This document shows, one piece after another, positions 32,755-40,522 of a stretch of 64,000 nucleotides of DNA (the stretch's first letter is position 1; every line of letters begins with the position of its first letter). Below the pieces are notes generated by a model. The model was not told the origin of the DNA. It did not search any database and worked only from the letters and a program-made list of their open reading frames with translations. The stretch is taken from the NCBI RefSeq assembly GCF_051535235.1, contig NZ_JBPPLZ010000001.1:434001-498000 (forward strand), written 5' to 3'. The stretch comes from Nitrobacter sp051535235. GTDB lineage: Bacteria > Pseudomonadota > Alphaproteobacteria > Rhizobiales > Xanthobacteraceae. The translations under genes and the position numbers were made by a program.

Positions 32755-33447
32755 ATGCAACAGATTCAGTCCCGGCTAGCGGCGGGGACCTGTGACGACG
32801 ATCTGGAATTGGTTCGCCGCGCGCGCGCACGTGACGAGGGCGCCATCCGCGCGATCATGCAGGCGAACAACCGCAAGCTTTACCGGATCGCCCGCGGCAT
32901 CCTTCGCAACGACGGCGAGGCGGAGGACGTCGTGCAGGAAACCTACGTTCGCGCCTTCACGCATCTGGAAAGTTTTCGCGGCGACGCGCGTCTGGCGACC
33001 TGGCTCGCGCGCATCGCCATGAACGAGGCGCTCGGCCGGCTGCGGCGCCAGCGTCCGAGCGTCGACTGGGCCACGCTGGAGCCAGTGGCGTCGGACGCCC
33101 GTATCATCCAGTTTCCCGGGTCCGCTCTCACCGATGATCCGGAAAAAACCATGGCTCAGCGCGAAATGCAGCACATCGTCGAGCAGGCGGTTGACGAACT
33201 GCCCGAAGCTTTCCGTATCGTCTTCATCACCCGCGTTATCGAGGGAATGAACGTGGAGGAAACCGCCGAAATCCTTGACCTCAAGCCGGAAACGGTGAAG
33301 ACGAGGCTTCATCGCGCCCGCGCGATGCTGCGCAAGAACGTCGAGAAGAAGATCGGTCCGGTAGTGATGGAGGCGTTTCCCTTCGCCGGCAAACGTTGCG
33401 CGCGCCTGACCGATGCGGTTCTCGATCGGCTCGGCCTGACCAAATAA
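32755..33447 (+). CDS. ECF-type RNA polymerase sigma factor
   Basis: 230 residues. Region 2 (about 38-105) has RIARGILRNDGEAEDVVQE and TWLARIAMNEALGRLRRQ; region 4 (about 150-205) has ELPEAFRIVFITRVIEGMNV and KPETVKTRLHRARAMLR. The regions are joined by an acidic linker (IIQFPGSALTDDPEKT). The C-terminal FAGKRCARLTDAVLDRL extension resembles ECF groups with a short post-sigma-4 tail. No anti-sigma gene adjoins it. The next genes on the strand encode a DUF4142 protein and a cupredoxin, probable targets by position. GGGAGCGATCGC supports the ATG. It is not in a PhyR/NepR context, so I do not call it EcfG. Confidence 0.92.
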   Translation: MQQIQSRLAAGTCDDDLELVRRARARDEGAIRAIMQANNRKLYRIARGILRNDGEAEDVVQETYVRAFTHLESFRGDARLATWLARIAMNEALGRLRRQRPSVDWATLEPVASDARIIQFPGSALTDDPEKTMAQREMQHIVEQAVDELPEAFRIVFITRVIEGMNVEETAEILDLKPETVKTRLHRARAMLRKNVEKKIGPVVMEAFPFAGKRCARLTDAVLDRLGLTK

Positions 33448-33538
33448 TCCAGGAACCTGTTCCGCTCCGCTGCATCCAACCCTGTGTCTCAACCAAACGC
33501 CACGGCGATCCGGTCGCGGCGTCACAGGAGGATCAAAG

Positions 33539-34060
33539 ATGCTTGTCCGAATGAGCGCGGCGATCGCCGCCGCGGCGCTGCTGAGCAGCGGCGCGCTCGC
33601 GCAGGATGCGAAACCCACCGACCCGCAGATCGCGCATATCGCCTATACCGCCGGCGTCATCGATGTCACCGCGGCGAAGCAGGCGCTGGAGAAATCCGGG
33701 AACAAGGACGTGAAGGCGTTTGCCGCCGACATGGTGCGGGATCATGAGGCGGTGAACAAGAAGGCGCTCGCACTGGTCAAGAAGCTGAAGGTCACTCCCG
33801 AAGACAACGACACCAGCCGCACGCTCTCCAAAAATGCCGCCGCCAAGCTCAAGGAACTGTCGGCGCTGAAGGGTGCCGCGTTCGACAAGGCCTATGTCGA
33901 CAACGAGGTCGCCTATCACAAGGCGGTCGACAGCGCGCTCGAGACCCTGCTCATTCCCTCCGCCAGCAATGCCGAGCTGAAGGGCCTACTGCAGACAGGG
34001 CTCAAGATCTTCCAGGGCCACGAGCAGCATGCCGAACACGTCGCAGCCGAACTGAAATAA
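33539..34060 (+). CDS. DUF4142 periplasmic protein
   Basis: 173 residues with a signal peptide ending near SSGALAQD. The DUF4142 domain (about 28-170) is all-helical with conserved HIAYTAGVIDVTAAKQAL, MVRDHEAVNKKALAL and a C-terminal HEQHAEHVAAEL. Such proteins have a ferritin-like predicted fold; histidine/glutamate pairs hint at metal binding, but the function is unknown. AGGAGG lies just before the ATG. It is 10 bases upstream of the cupredoxin gene and therefore in the same operon. Confidence 0.88.
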   Translation: MLVRMSAAIAAAALLSSGALAQDAKPTDPQIAHIAYTAGVIDVTAAKQALEKSGNKDVKAFAADMVRDHEAVNKKALALVKKLKVTPEDNDTSRTLSKNAAAKLKELSALKGAAFDKAYVDNEVAYHKAVDSALETLLIPSASNAELKGLLQTGLKIFQGHEQHAEHVAAELK

Positions 34061-34070
34061 GGAACGCCTC

Positions 34071-34412
34071 ATGAAGCCGGGCGGACATTTTCTGATCGTT
34101 GCAGCCTCGGGACTCGCAGTTTCAGGCCTCGCAACCTTGGGACTATCCGTCCCGGCCCATGCGGCAACGGTTCAAATCACGATGCGTAACCTCGAGATTA
34201 CGCCGGCCGTGGCGAATGCCAAAGTCGGCGACACCATCGAGTGGGTCAATGAGGACATTTTCGTGCATAGCGCGACGGCGCGGAACGGTGACTGGGACGT
34301 TGAGCTGCCGCCGAACAAGACTGTCAAGCTCGTTCTGAAAAAGGCGGGAACGATCGACTATTATTGCCGCTTTCACCCCAACATGAAGGCCAGGCTGACG
34401 ATCTCGCCGTAG
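34071..34412 (+). CDS. Cupredoxin (plastocyanin/amicyanin-like blue copper protein)
   Basis: 113 residues with a signal peptide ending near SVPAHAA. The small beta-sandwich keeps the type 1 copper ligands: His in NEDIFVHSATA and Cys, His and Met in YYCRFHPNMKARL. GDTIEWVNEDIF is the usual strand before the first ligand. The protein is a periplasmic one-electron carrier or copper-binding protein. It is 10 bases after the DUF4142 gene and downstream of an ECF sigma gene, suggesting an envelope redox or metal-stress role. Confidence 0.92.
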   Translation: MKPGGHFLIVAASGLAVSGLATLGLSVPAHAATVQITMRNLEITPAVANAKVGDTIEWVNEDIFVHSATARNGDWDVELPPNKTVKLVLKKAGTIDYYCRFHPNMKARLTISP

Positions 34413-34438
34413 CGCGGTTCACGCCGGAACGTGCATAC

Positions 34439-35005
34439 TCACGTCGATTGCGTGCGCCGCCGCAACGCCATTGCCAGGCAGATGGCGACGCCGGCCTGCC
34501 ATACCGGATAGAGCGTCGACACCAGGTCGAGATTGAGCGCGTTGTCGAGCGCGAGCAGCGCGCCGGCACTGGTCCCGGTCACCAGCATCGGCAGCCACGC
34601 CAGCGGATCGCGCGGGCTGGCCGGCAGCAGGCTGACGCCGAGCGCCAGGGTGCCGGAGCCGACGAACCCCCCGGCCAGACCGGACAACACATTTCTCACG
34701 GCGCTTTCGGAAACGGAAATCCGCCCGTCGATCCAGACCGCAACGCTGACGGCCCAGACGAAGGCGATCACAGTCACCACGGCCCCTGCCAGCGCCGCCC
34801 ACCGCGGATTGTCCGAGCCGATCTGGATCAGAACGAGGACGAGCAGCGCGAACGGCACAGCCAAAAGTGCTATTCGCAGGTCTGCCGGCGCGCCGTTGAT
34901 GTGGTCGATCATTGGTTGAATCAGCGGCGTCAGGATGCCTGTTCCGGCGCCCGCGGCGCCGGTCTTCAGGAGTCCGTCACGGCTGCGGTCATGCGGCGCG
35001 GCCAT
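34439..35005 (-). CDS. Predicted multi-span membrane protein, unknown function
   Basis: 188 residues from the ATG at 35005 (the frame continues to 35035). Five or so hydrophobic segments, e.g. IALLAVPFALLVLVLIQIG, AGAVVTVIAFVWAVSVAVW and LSGLAGGFVGSGTLALGVSL, with small polar loops. I do not recognise the family. It is convergent with the cupredoxin gene and lies just beyond the tRNA-Gly gene. Confidence 0.6.
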   Translation of the reverse strand: MAAPHDRSRDGLLKTGAAGAGTGILTPLIQPMIDHINGAPADLRIALLAVPFALLVLVLIQIGSDNPRWAALAGAVVTVIAFVWAVSVAVWIDGRISVSESAVRNVLSGLAGGFVGSGTLALGVSLLPASPRDPLAWLPMLVTGTSAGALLALDNALNLDLVSTLYPVWQAGVAICLAMALRRRTQST

Positions 35006-35045
35006 CCCGTCAAGAGCCCTCCTGATCCACCTCAAAGAGCGATGA

Positions 35046-35119
35046 TGGAGCGGGCGAAGGGAATCGAACCCTCGTATGCAGCTTGGGAAGCTGCCGTTCT
35101 ACCATTGAACTACGCCCGC
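35046..35119 (-). tRNA. tRNA-Gly (anticodon CCC)
   Basis: Reverse-strand sequence begins GCGGGCGTAGTTCAATGGTA and ends CGCCCGCTCCA: a perfect 7-bp acceptor stem with encoded CCA. The anticodon arm is GCAGC-TTCCCAA-GCTGC (anticodon CCC) and the T arm is GAGGGTTCGATTCCC. Total 74 nt. Confidence 0.97.
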
Positions 35120-35219
35120 CTATTGCTTCTCGTCCTCTGATGTAGCCGAGACCGGGCGGTCCGCCAAGACGGTTAGTCCAGCCTGCGAACCATGGCTGCG
35201 GAGAGGCGGCGGTAACATT

Positions 35220-35600
35220 TTAAAGCAGCCGCACGATCTGGATGCCCGCGATCAGCGCGCTGACGGAGAGCACGACGGAGGCGATCATGTAAGCGCCGGC
35301 CGCCGCCAACTCGCCGCGCTCGAACAAATAGAAGAAATCGAGCGAGAACGTGGAGAAGGTGGTGTAGCCGCCGCAAATGCTGACCGTGACGAAGATGCGC
35401 ACCCCCTGGGGCAGATGCCATCGCGTCGCGAACAGGCCGGCGAACAGGCCGATCAGAAGCGAGCCGGTGATATTGATGAACAGCGTTCCCCACGGAAATT
35501 TTGGACCCAGCAGCCGGCCGAAGCCGATGCTGACGAGATAGCGGGCCACCGATCCGAGCGACCCGCCGGCCGCCACAGCCAGAATAAACGTCCAGTTCAA
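35220..35600 (-). CDS. crcB: Fluoride ion channel CrcB/Fluc
   Basis: 126 residues, four membrane segments. It starts at TTG (35600) after GGGAGGCCGGCA. Family motifs: GGSLGSVARYLVS, the central PWGTLFINITGSLLIGLFAG (Asn of the fluoride path) and SICGGYTTFSTFSLD (the TFST Phe-box). It forms dual-topology dimers that export fluoride. A family A repeat lies directly upstream (35616-35678). No fluoride riboswitch was seen in the upstream region. Confidence 0.94.
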   Translation of the reverse strand: MNWTFILAVAAGGSLGSVARYLVSIGFGRLLGPKFPWGTLFINITGSLLIGLFAGLFATRWHLPQGVRIFVTVSICGGYTTFSTFSLDFFYLFERGELAAAGAYMIASVVLSVSALIAGIQIVRLL

Positions 35601-35615
35601 TGCCGGCCTCCCCGA

Positions 35616-35678
35616 AGCGTTTTCGAGCGAGGCGAATGGCGGTTCGCGTGAAGAAAACGCGTCGAATCAAGATCAAGG
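35616..35678. repeat. Interspersed repeat, family A
   Basis: AGCGTTTTCGAGCGAGGCGA, GGTTCGCGTGAAGAAAACGC and GTCGAATCAAGATCAAGG match block by block the element at 46-110. It lies just upstream of crcB and would be inside or next to its promoter. Confidence 0.75.
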
Positions 35679-35692
35679 CCCGCTTCTGTCCA

Positions 35693-35899
35693 TCACGAGC
35701 GGGGCTCCGGAGGCCATTGGGTCATGCCGCCGAGGGCGCCGATGACCGCCAGCGGGACCAGCATGAGCACCGCCAGCGATACCAGCAGAGAATCGATCGG
35801 GATCATATCGGAATCCATCAGGTATGCGATCGCGACCGCAATCCAGCAGACGCCGATGCCCCATAACGAGACTGACAGCGAATTCGGAAGTCTGGTCAT
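35693..35899 (-). CDS. Small two-span membrane protein (68 aa)
   Basis: MTRLPNSLSVSLWGIGVCWI begins the first hydrophobic segment, and IDSLLVSLAVLMLVPLAVIG is the second. AAGGGCGCTT precedes the ATG. I do not recognise the family. It lies between dcd and crcB on the same strand. Confidence 0.6.
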   Translation of the reverse strand: MTRLPNSLSVSLWGIGVCWIAVAIAYLMDSDMIPIDSLLVSLAVLMLVPLAVIGALGGMTQWPPEPRS

Positions 35900-36065
35900 A
35901 AGCGCCCTTTCTCGGGCGCAGCGGGGGGAAGGAAACAGCTCCTACCGACGCGCAAGCGCCCGGTAGGAGTCATCAGCCTTGCGGCGGTTATCGGGGGACC
36001 CCATCCCCATCGATTTCGGCCATGCTAGCCGGATCGGCGAGCCGGTCAAGCCCGCGTGTGAGTGA

Positions 36066-37172
36066 TCACACGCGGAAATGCTTCGACAGCTTGAGGCCCT
36101 GGGCCTGATAGTTGGAGCCGATGCGCTGGCCGTACATGGCGTCGGGCCGCGCCAGCATCTTCTCGTAGACGAGGCGGCCGACGATCTGGCCGTGCTCGAG
36201 AATGAACGGCACCTCGCGCGAGCGCACCTCCAGCACTGCCCGCGAGCCCTGGCCGCCCGCGCCGGCGTAGCCGAAGCCGGGATCGAAAAAGCCGGCATAG
36301 TGTACGCGGAATTCGCCGACCAGCGGGTCGAACGGGACCATTTCGGCGGCGTAATCGGGCGGCACCTGCACCGCTTCCTTCGAGGCGAGAATGTAGAACT
36401 CGCCGGGATCGAGGATGAGGCTGCGATCGGGGCGCGCCGCGATCGGCTCCCAGAATTCGCCGACCGCATAGCCGCTGCGGCGATCGATATCGACCACGCC
36501 GGTATGGCGCTTGGCGCGATAGCCGACAAAACCGCCGCCGTTCTCGCCCGAGAGATCGACGCTGAGCGCGACCCCGTTGACGCAGTCGGCATGCTCGACA
36601 TCGACCAGCCGCTCGCTCGCGTGCAAGGCGTCGAGTTCGTCGGCCTTGAGAACGGCGTCGCCGGTGCGGAAGCGGACCTGAGACAGCCGCGAACCCTCGC
36701 GCAGCAGCACCGGAAACGTCTTCGGGCTGATTTCCGCATAAAGCGGGCCGTGATAACCGGCGCCGATCATGTCGAAGCGGCGGGTGCCGTCGGCGATCAC
36801 GCGCGTAAACACGTCGAGCCGCCCGGTCGAGCTTTTCGGATTGGCCGAGGCGATGATCTCCGCCGGCAGTGCAAGGCTTTCGAGCAGCGGCACGATGTAG
36901 ACGCAGTTGGTTTCCAGCACCGCCCCATCGGAAAGGTCGATGTCGTGCAGCTTCAATTCGTCGATGCGTTCGGCGACAGTTGCATCCGGCCCTGGCAGAA
37001 AACTGGCGCGCACCCGGTAGGCGGTGGCGCCGAGCCGCAGGTCGAGGCTGGCGGGCTGGATCTGGCTTTCGACGAAGGGATACTCGGGAAGGATCAGCCC
37101 TGCGTCCGCCATCGCCGCGATCATGCGGTCGGGCAGGATGCCGTTGGCGTCCGGCGGGAGCGTGAATGACAC
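36066..37172 (-). CDS. dcd: 2'-deoxycytidine 5'-triphosphate deaminase, two-domain form
   Basis: 368 residues, starting at GTG (37172) with AAGGACGACATC upstream. It is about twice the length of classical Dcd, consisting of two trimeric-dUTPase-like halves as in many alphaproteobacteria. Landmarks: FVESQIQPASLDLRLGATAYR near the N-terminus, ADGTRRFDMIGAGYHGPLY in the middle, and DRSLILDPGEFYILASKEAV with HYAGFFDPGFGY in the second half. It makes dUTP (toward dTMP) from dCTP in the cytoplasm. The gene is divergent from the riboswitch-controlled metZ. Confidence 0.93.
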   Translation of the reverse strand: MSFTLPPDANGILPDRMIAAMADAGLILPEYPFVESQIQPASLDLRLGATAYRVRASFLPGPDATVAERIDELKLHDIDLSDGAVLETNCVYIVPLLESLALPAEIIASANPKSSTGRLDVFTRVIADGTRRFDMIGAGYHGPLYAEISPKTFPVLLREGSRLSQVRFRTGDAVLKADELDALHASERLVDVEHADCVNGVALSVDLSGENGGGFVGYRAKRHTGVVDIDRRSGYAVGEFWEPIAARPDRSLILDPGEFYILASKEAVQVPPDYAAEMVPFDPLVGEFRVHYAGFFDPGFGYAGAGGQGSRAVLEVRSREVPFILEHGQIVGRLVYEKMLARPDAMYGQRIGSNYQAQGLKLSKHFRV

Positions 37173-37300
37173 GATGTCGTCCTTGCGGCGTGGGCGATAT
37201 CGACCCGGGAGCAGGCTTTGATCCGTTATCCGACGGGCGCAACGCGAATGTCAATTCGTTGGCTTGACGGACAGGACGTGCCGGACTAGGCATGAGGCGT

Positions 37301-37354
37301 CCCGTGGTGATTTGAGCCGGCCGGCTTGCAGCCACGTTAAATAAGTCGCTAAAC
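37301..37354 (+). ncRNA. SAM-II (SAM-alpha) riboswitch upstream of metZ
   Basis: The segment CGTGGTGATTTGAGCCGGCC followed by GGCTTGCAGCCACGTTAAAT and AAGTCGCTAAA matches the SAM-II consensus almost exactly. P1 is CGTGG (37303-37307) with CCACG (37332-37336); the 3' tail AAGTCGCTAAA forms the H-type pseudoknot with the loop. It binds S-adenosylmethionine and turns down methionine-synthesis genes in alphaproteobacteria. Confidence 0.95.
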
Positions 37355-37408
37355 AGGCCGGGGACAATGTGATCCCGGCCTGTGGATTTTTTCCAGGCCG
37401 GTTTTTTT
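37354..37408 (+). terminator. Two overlapping, mutually exclusive terminator-like hairpins after the SAM-II aptamer
   Basis: Hairpin 1: CAGGCCGGG (37354-37362) pairs with CCCGGCCTG (37374-37382), followed by TGGATTTTTT. Hairpin 2: the same CCGGCCTG (37375-37382) can pair instead with CAGGCCGG (37394-37401), followed by seven T (37402-37408). Both lie between the aptamer and the metZ ribosome-binding site, suggesting transcriptional rather than only translational control. Confidence 0.8.
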
Positions 37409-37443
37409 GTGGCCGTTTCCAAGGCGGCCGCGCAGGAGGTCAC

Positions 37444-38637
37444 ATGTCGCAGTCTTCAGCCACGGCCCGATATCGCCCAGAGACCCGGCTGGTTCATTCC
37501 GGGACGTTGCGCTCGCAGTTCGCCGAGACGTCGGAGGCGCTGTTTCTGACGCAGGGTTATGTCTACGACACCGCCGAGCAGTGCGAAGCGCGGTTCAAGG
37601 GCGACGACCCCGGCTTCATCTACTCGCGCTACTCCAATCCGACCGTCGCCATGTTCGAGCAGCGCATGGCCGAGCTTGAAGGCGCGGAGGCTGCGCGCGC
37701 CACGGCCACCGGCATGGCGGCGGTGACGACCGCGATGCTCGCCCCGCTGAAGGCAGGCGACCACGTCGTCGCGGCCAAGGCCCTGTTCGGCTCCTGCCGC
37801 TACGTGGTCGAGGATCTACTGCCGCGCTACGGCATCGAGTCGACGCTGGTCGACGGCCTCGATCTCGATCAGTGGCGCAAGGCGATGCGGCCGAACACCA
37901 GAAGCTGCTTCATCGAAAGCCCCACCAACCCGACACTCGACGTGCTCGACATCGGCGGTATCGCCGACATCACGCATCAGGCCGGCGCACGGCTGATCGT
38001 CGACAACGTGTTCGCGACACCGATCTGGCAAAGCCCGCTGGCGCTCGGCGCCGACGTCGTGGTGTATTCCGCGACCAAGCACATCGACGGCCAGGGACGC
38101 ACGCTTGGCGGCGTCATCCTGGCGTCGAACGCCTTCGTTCAGGATCACCTGCAGACCTTCATCCGCCAGACCGGGCCGTCGATCTCGCCGTTCAACGCCT
38201 GGGTATTGCTGAAAGGGTTGGAGACGCTCGGCGTTCGCGTGCGCCAGCAGACCGAAAGCGCCGCGGCGATCGCGGATGCGCTGGCGTCGCACCCCAAAGT
38301 GTCCCGCCTCATCTATCCCGGCCGGCCCGACCATCCGCAAGCGGCGCTGGTGAAGAAGCAGATGCGCGCCGGATCGACGCTGATCGGCTTCGAGGTCAGG
38401 GGCGGCAAGGCGGGCGCCTTCCGCTGCCTCAACGCGCTGAAGCTCGCGCGCATCTCGAACAATCTCGGCGACGCCAAGAGCCTCGTGACCCATCCGGCGA
38501 CCACCACCCACCAGCGGCTTGCGCCGGAGGTCCGCGCCAGTCTCGGTATCGGCGAAGGCTTCATCCGCTATTCGGCCGGCCTCGAACACAAGGACGATCT
38601 GATCGAGGATCTCGCCGCCGCGCTGGAGACGGTGTGA
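37444..38637 (+). CDS. metZ: O-succinylhomoserine sulfhydrylase
   Basis: 397 residues from the ATG at 37444, preceded by a perfect GCAGGAGGTCAC. A PLP enzyme of the Cys/Met-metabolism family: SRYSNPTVAMFEQRMAELEG, ATGMAAVTTAML, ESPTNPTLDVLDI, and the PLP lysine in SATKHIDGQGRTLGGV. The C-terminal HPATTTHQRLAPE is typical. It forms homocysteine from O-succinylhomoserine and sulfide in direct sulfhydrylation. The name metZ rather than metY/metB is chosen from the family pattern and the SAM-II context; acceptor specificity needs biochemistry. It is monocistronic; a family B repeat follows. Confidence 0.93.
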   Translation: MSQSSATARYRPETRLVHSGTLRSQFAETSEALFLTQGYVYDTAEQCEARFKGDDPGFIYSRYSNPTVAMFEQRMAELEGAEAARATATGMAAVTTAMLAPLKAGDHVVAAKALFGSCRYVVEDLLPRYGIESTLVDGLDLDQWRKAMRPNTRSCFIESPTNPTLDVLDIGGIADITHQAGARLIVDNVFATPIWQSPLALGADVVVYSATKHIDGQGRTLGGVILASNAFVQDHLQTFIRQTGPSISPFNAWVLLKGLETLGVRVRQQTESAAAIADALASHPKVSRLIYPGRPDHPQAALVKKQMRAGSTLIGFEVRGGKAGAFRCLNALKLARISNNLGDAKSLVTHPATTTHQRLAPEVRASLGIGEGFIRYSAGLEHKDDLIEDLAAALETV

Positions 38638-38640
38638 GAG

Positions 38641-38773
38641 GTGTCCCGGATGCTGTGCACCGCGGAGCGGTGCGCTGCTGATCCGGGACCGTGTTATGAG
38701 AGTGCAGCGATTTTGTTTGGTCCCGGCTCTGCAGAGCGGCGTGAAAAACGCCGCACCGCGTCCGGGACACAAC
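38641..38773. repeat. Interspersed repeat, family B, between convergent genes
   Basis: GTCCCGGATGCTG ... GATCCGGGACC and GTCCCGGCTCTGC ... GCGTCCGGGACA give two inverted pairs in tandem. It is the second copy of the element at 7597-7725 and again fills a convergent gap, here between metZ and an SGNH hydrolase gene. Confidence 0.85.
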
Positions 38774-38777
38774 GACC

Positions 38778-39761
38778 TCACAGCGGCCGATTGACCGCCG
38801 CGGCTGCCGGCAGCCTGACGCCCGCCTGCATCTGGTCCACCGACTTGATGATGTCATCGCCGAGCAACTGGGCGAAACAGGCGTAGCCCCAGTCGTTCAT
38901 GTGCAGGCCGTCCTTGTTGACGAAGGTGTCGAACGGCAGCGACTGCCGGTCGTGCCAGTCGCGCATGACCTCGAAGCGCGGAAAGATCCCAACGTGCCTG
39001 TAGTGCGCGACCCTGCTCAGCAGACTGACCATCCTGCCGGCATTCTCGCCCCTCGCATTGACGGCGGGGGCGTATTGCGGATCGACCAGAACCAGATCGG
39101 CGCCGGAGGCCTGAATGGTCGCGACGCCGTCTTCGACGGTCTTCGCCGTGCTCGCGGGATCGAGATTGCGCAGCACCGCGTTGGTGCCGACCTGCCAGAT
39201 CACCATGTCCGGCCTGGCGTCGATGACTTCCGATCGCAGCCGCTTCATCATCTCGGGGGCGTCCTCGCCACCCTTGCCGCGATTGATCACGGTGATGGCG
39301 GCCGCCGGATACTTGCGGCGCAGCCGTGCCGCCAGCTGGTTCGGATAATTGAATTCGGGCGATGTCGCGCCGTACCCCTGCGTCGACGACGAGCCGAAGG
39401 CGACGATGACGACCGGCTTGTTGGCGGCAAGCTTGGCCGCGACGTGCGGCAGCGAGCCCATCGATTGCGAGATTCCCTTGGGCGGCAGGCAGGGGACGCG
39501 GTCCAAGATGTCGCGGACGTGGGCGGCAACAGATTTCGCCTTGTCGACCGGCGCGTCGGTCAGGTTCTGCGACGGCGCGCCGGGGGATGCAGCCGCAGCG
39601 CCGGTCGAGGGCAGTGCTGATAGGCTGGTGCTGCCCATCGGCAGCGCTGCGGCGTTACCCGGCGCAGTTTGCGCGGTGACGCTCGAGATCGACGCGCCCG
39701 TCAACATGATCGCCAGCACGGCCGCGCCAGCGTTGCTGGGGAAGCGACCGCGGCTCGTCAT
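38778..39761 (-). CDS. SGNH/GDSL-family hydrolase (periplasmic), third gene of the opgC operon
   Basis: 327 residues with a signal peptide (LAIMLTGASISSVTAQ) and an alanine/serine/proline-rich linker. The SGNH fold shows the nucleophile block VIVAFGSSSTQGYGAT, the Gly and Asn blocks (INRGKGGED; WQVGTNAVLR) and the catalytic Asp-His in DGLHMNDWGYA. Such enzymes add or remove acyl groups on glycans or lipids. The ATG overlaps the stop of the preceding SGNH gene (ATGA), so the three genes opgC-SGNH-SGNH form a tightly coupled operon. The substrate is not known. Confidence 0.85.
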   Translation of the reverse strand: MTSRGRFPSNAGAAVLAIMLTGASISSVTAQTAPGNAAALPMGSTSLSALPSTGAAAASPGAPSQNLTDAPVDKAKSVAAHVRDILDRVPCLPPKGISQSMGSLPHVAAKLAANKPVVIVAFGSSSTQGYGATSPEFNYPNQLAARLRRKYPAAAITVINRGKGGEDAPEMMKRLRSEVIDARPDMVIWQVGTNAVLRNLDPASTAKTVEDGVATIQASGADLVLVDPQYAPAVNARGENAGRMVSLLSRVAHYRHVGIFPRFEVMRDWHDRQSLPFDTFVNKDGLHMNDWGYACFAQLLGDDIIKSVDQMQAGVRLPAAAAVNRPL

Positions 39762-40522
39762 TGGCGCCGCGTCCCGCGTTCGGCAGCGTCGATATGGGCG
39801 GTATTGATGACGAATGTCGACAAGGCGCGGCCAAGGCAATCGTGAACGCGCTTGGCCTGATCGACGCCGCGCACTGGGCTGAACAAATCGAATTCGCCGG
39901 TCTCGTTCCATTGACTCATGATCGCAAACCGGTCGAACAGCGGAACGTCGTGCTGCTGCGCCACCACCCGCATGTTGTCGATGTAGGATGTCGGGGAAAC
40001 CATGGTTTCGGTACGCGGGCTGTATTGCATGTTCATCAGCACAACGTCGGCCCCCGCATTTTGCAACGCAGTAACGCCCTGGTCGATGGCATCGTGAAAA
40101 CGGTCGACATCGACGGACCGGATAGCATCGACCGTGCCGGTCTGCCATACCACCAAGGTCGGTTTTTTTGTCTGCACCAGCTTGCCAAGGCCGGGGACGA
40201 TATCCTCGGCGGCCTTCCGGGGCGCCAGTTCCACGGAGACGGATACGGGAATTGCCGGCAATTTCTGGCGAAGCGCGGCCTGCAGCCTTGCGGGATAGGC
40301 GTCGCCTTCCGCTCCGGAAATGGTTGAGGAACGGCTGCCTACAACCAGAATATCGAGCGGCCCGCCGGTCTTCACCGCCGAGGCCACCCGCGACAGCGTA
40401 CTCTCGCTGGTCAGCAGATAGGCCGCGACACTGCAATTCCTCGGCGGGTCGTCCGCCCGCGCGACCGCGGTGGCCGACAAACCGGCCACCACGAACAAGA
40501 CCGACATCCAGCCGGCCATCAT
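39758..40522 (-). CDS. Second SGNH/GDSL-like hydrolase, degenerate nucleophile block, in the opgC operon
   Basis: 254 residues with signal peptide MSVLFVVAGLSATAVARAD. The fold resembles the neighbouring SGNH protein: LDILVVGSRSSTISGAEGD at the nucleophile position, SVELAPRKAAEDI and LVVWQTGTVDAIRSV (where family members have GTN, here GTV), and a C-terminal VDQAKRVHDCLG with Asp and His. The Asn of block III is absent, so catalysis may be altered or the protein may be a binding partner. Start and stop overlap both neighbours by 4 bases (ATGA), so it is translated with them. Confidence 0.8.
   Translation of the reverse strand: MMAGWMSVLFVVAGLSATAVARADDPPRNCSVAAYLLTSESTLSRVASAVKTGGPLDILVVGSRSSTISGAEGDAYPARLQAALRQKLPAIPVSVSVELAPRKAAEDIVPGLGKLVQTKKPTLVVWQTGTVDAIRSVDVDRFHDAIDQGVTALQNAGADVVLMNMQYSPRTETMVSPTSYIDNMRVVAQQHDVPLFDRFAIMSQWNETGEFDLFSPVRGVDQAKRVHDCLGRALSTFVINTAHIDAAERGTRRQ

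Noticed and set aside
33450..33538. GGAAC box before the DUF4142 gene as an EcfG-type promoter
   Set aside because: A GGAAC element exists but no CGTT-type -10 at the required spacing, so no promoter call was made.
35601..35692. Fluoride riboswitch before crcB
   Set aside because: The upstream sequence is a family A interspersed repeat and lacks the conserved crcB-motif core that I would expect.
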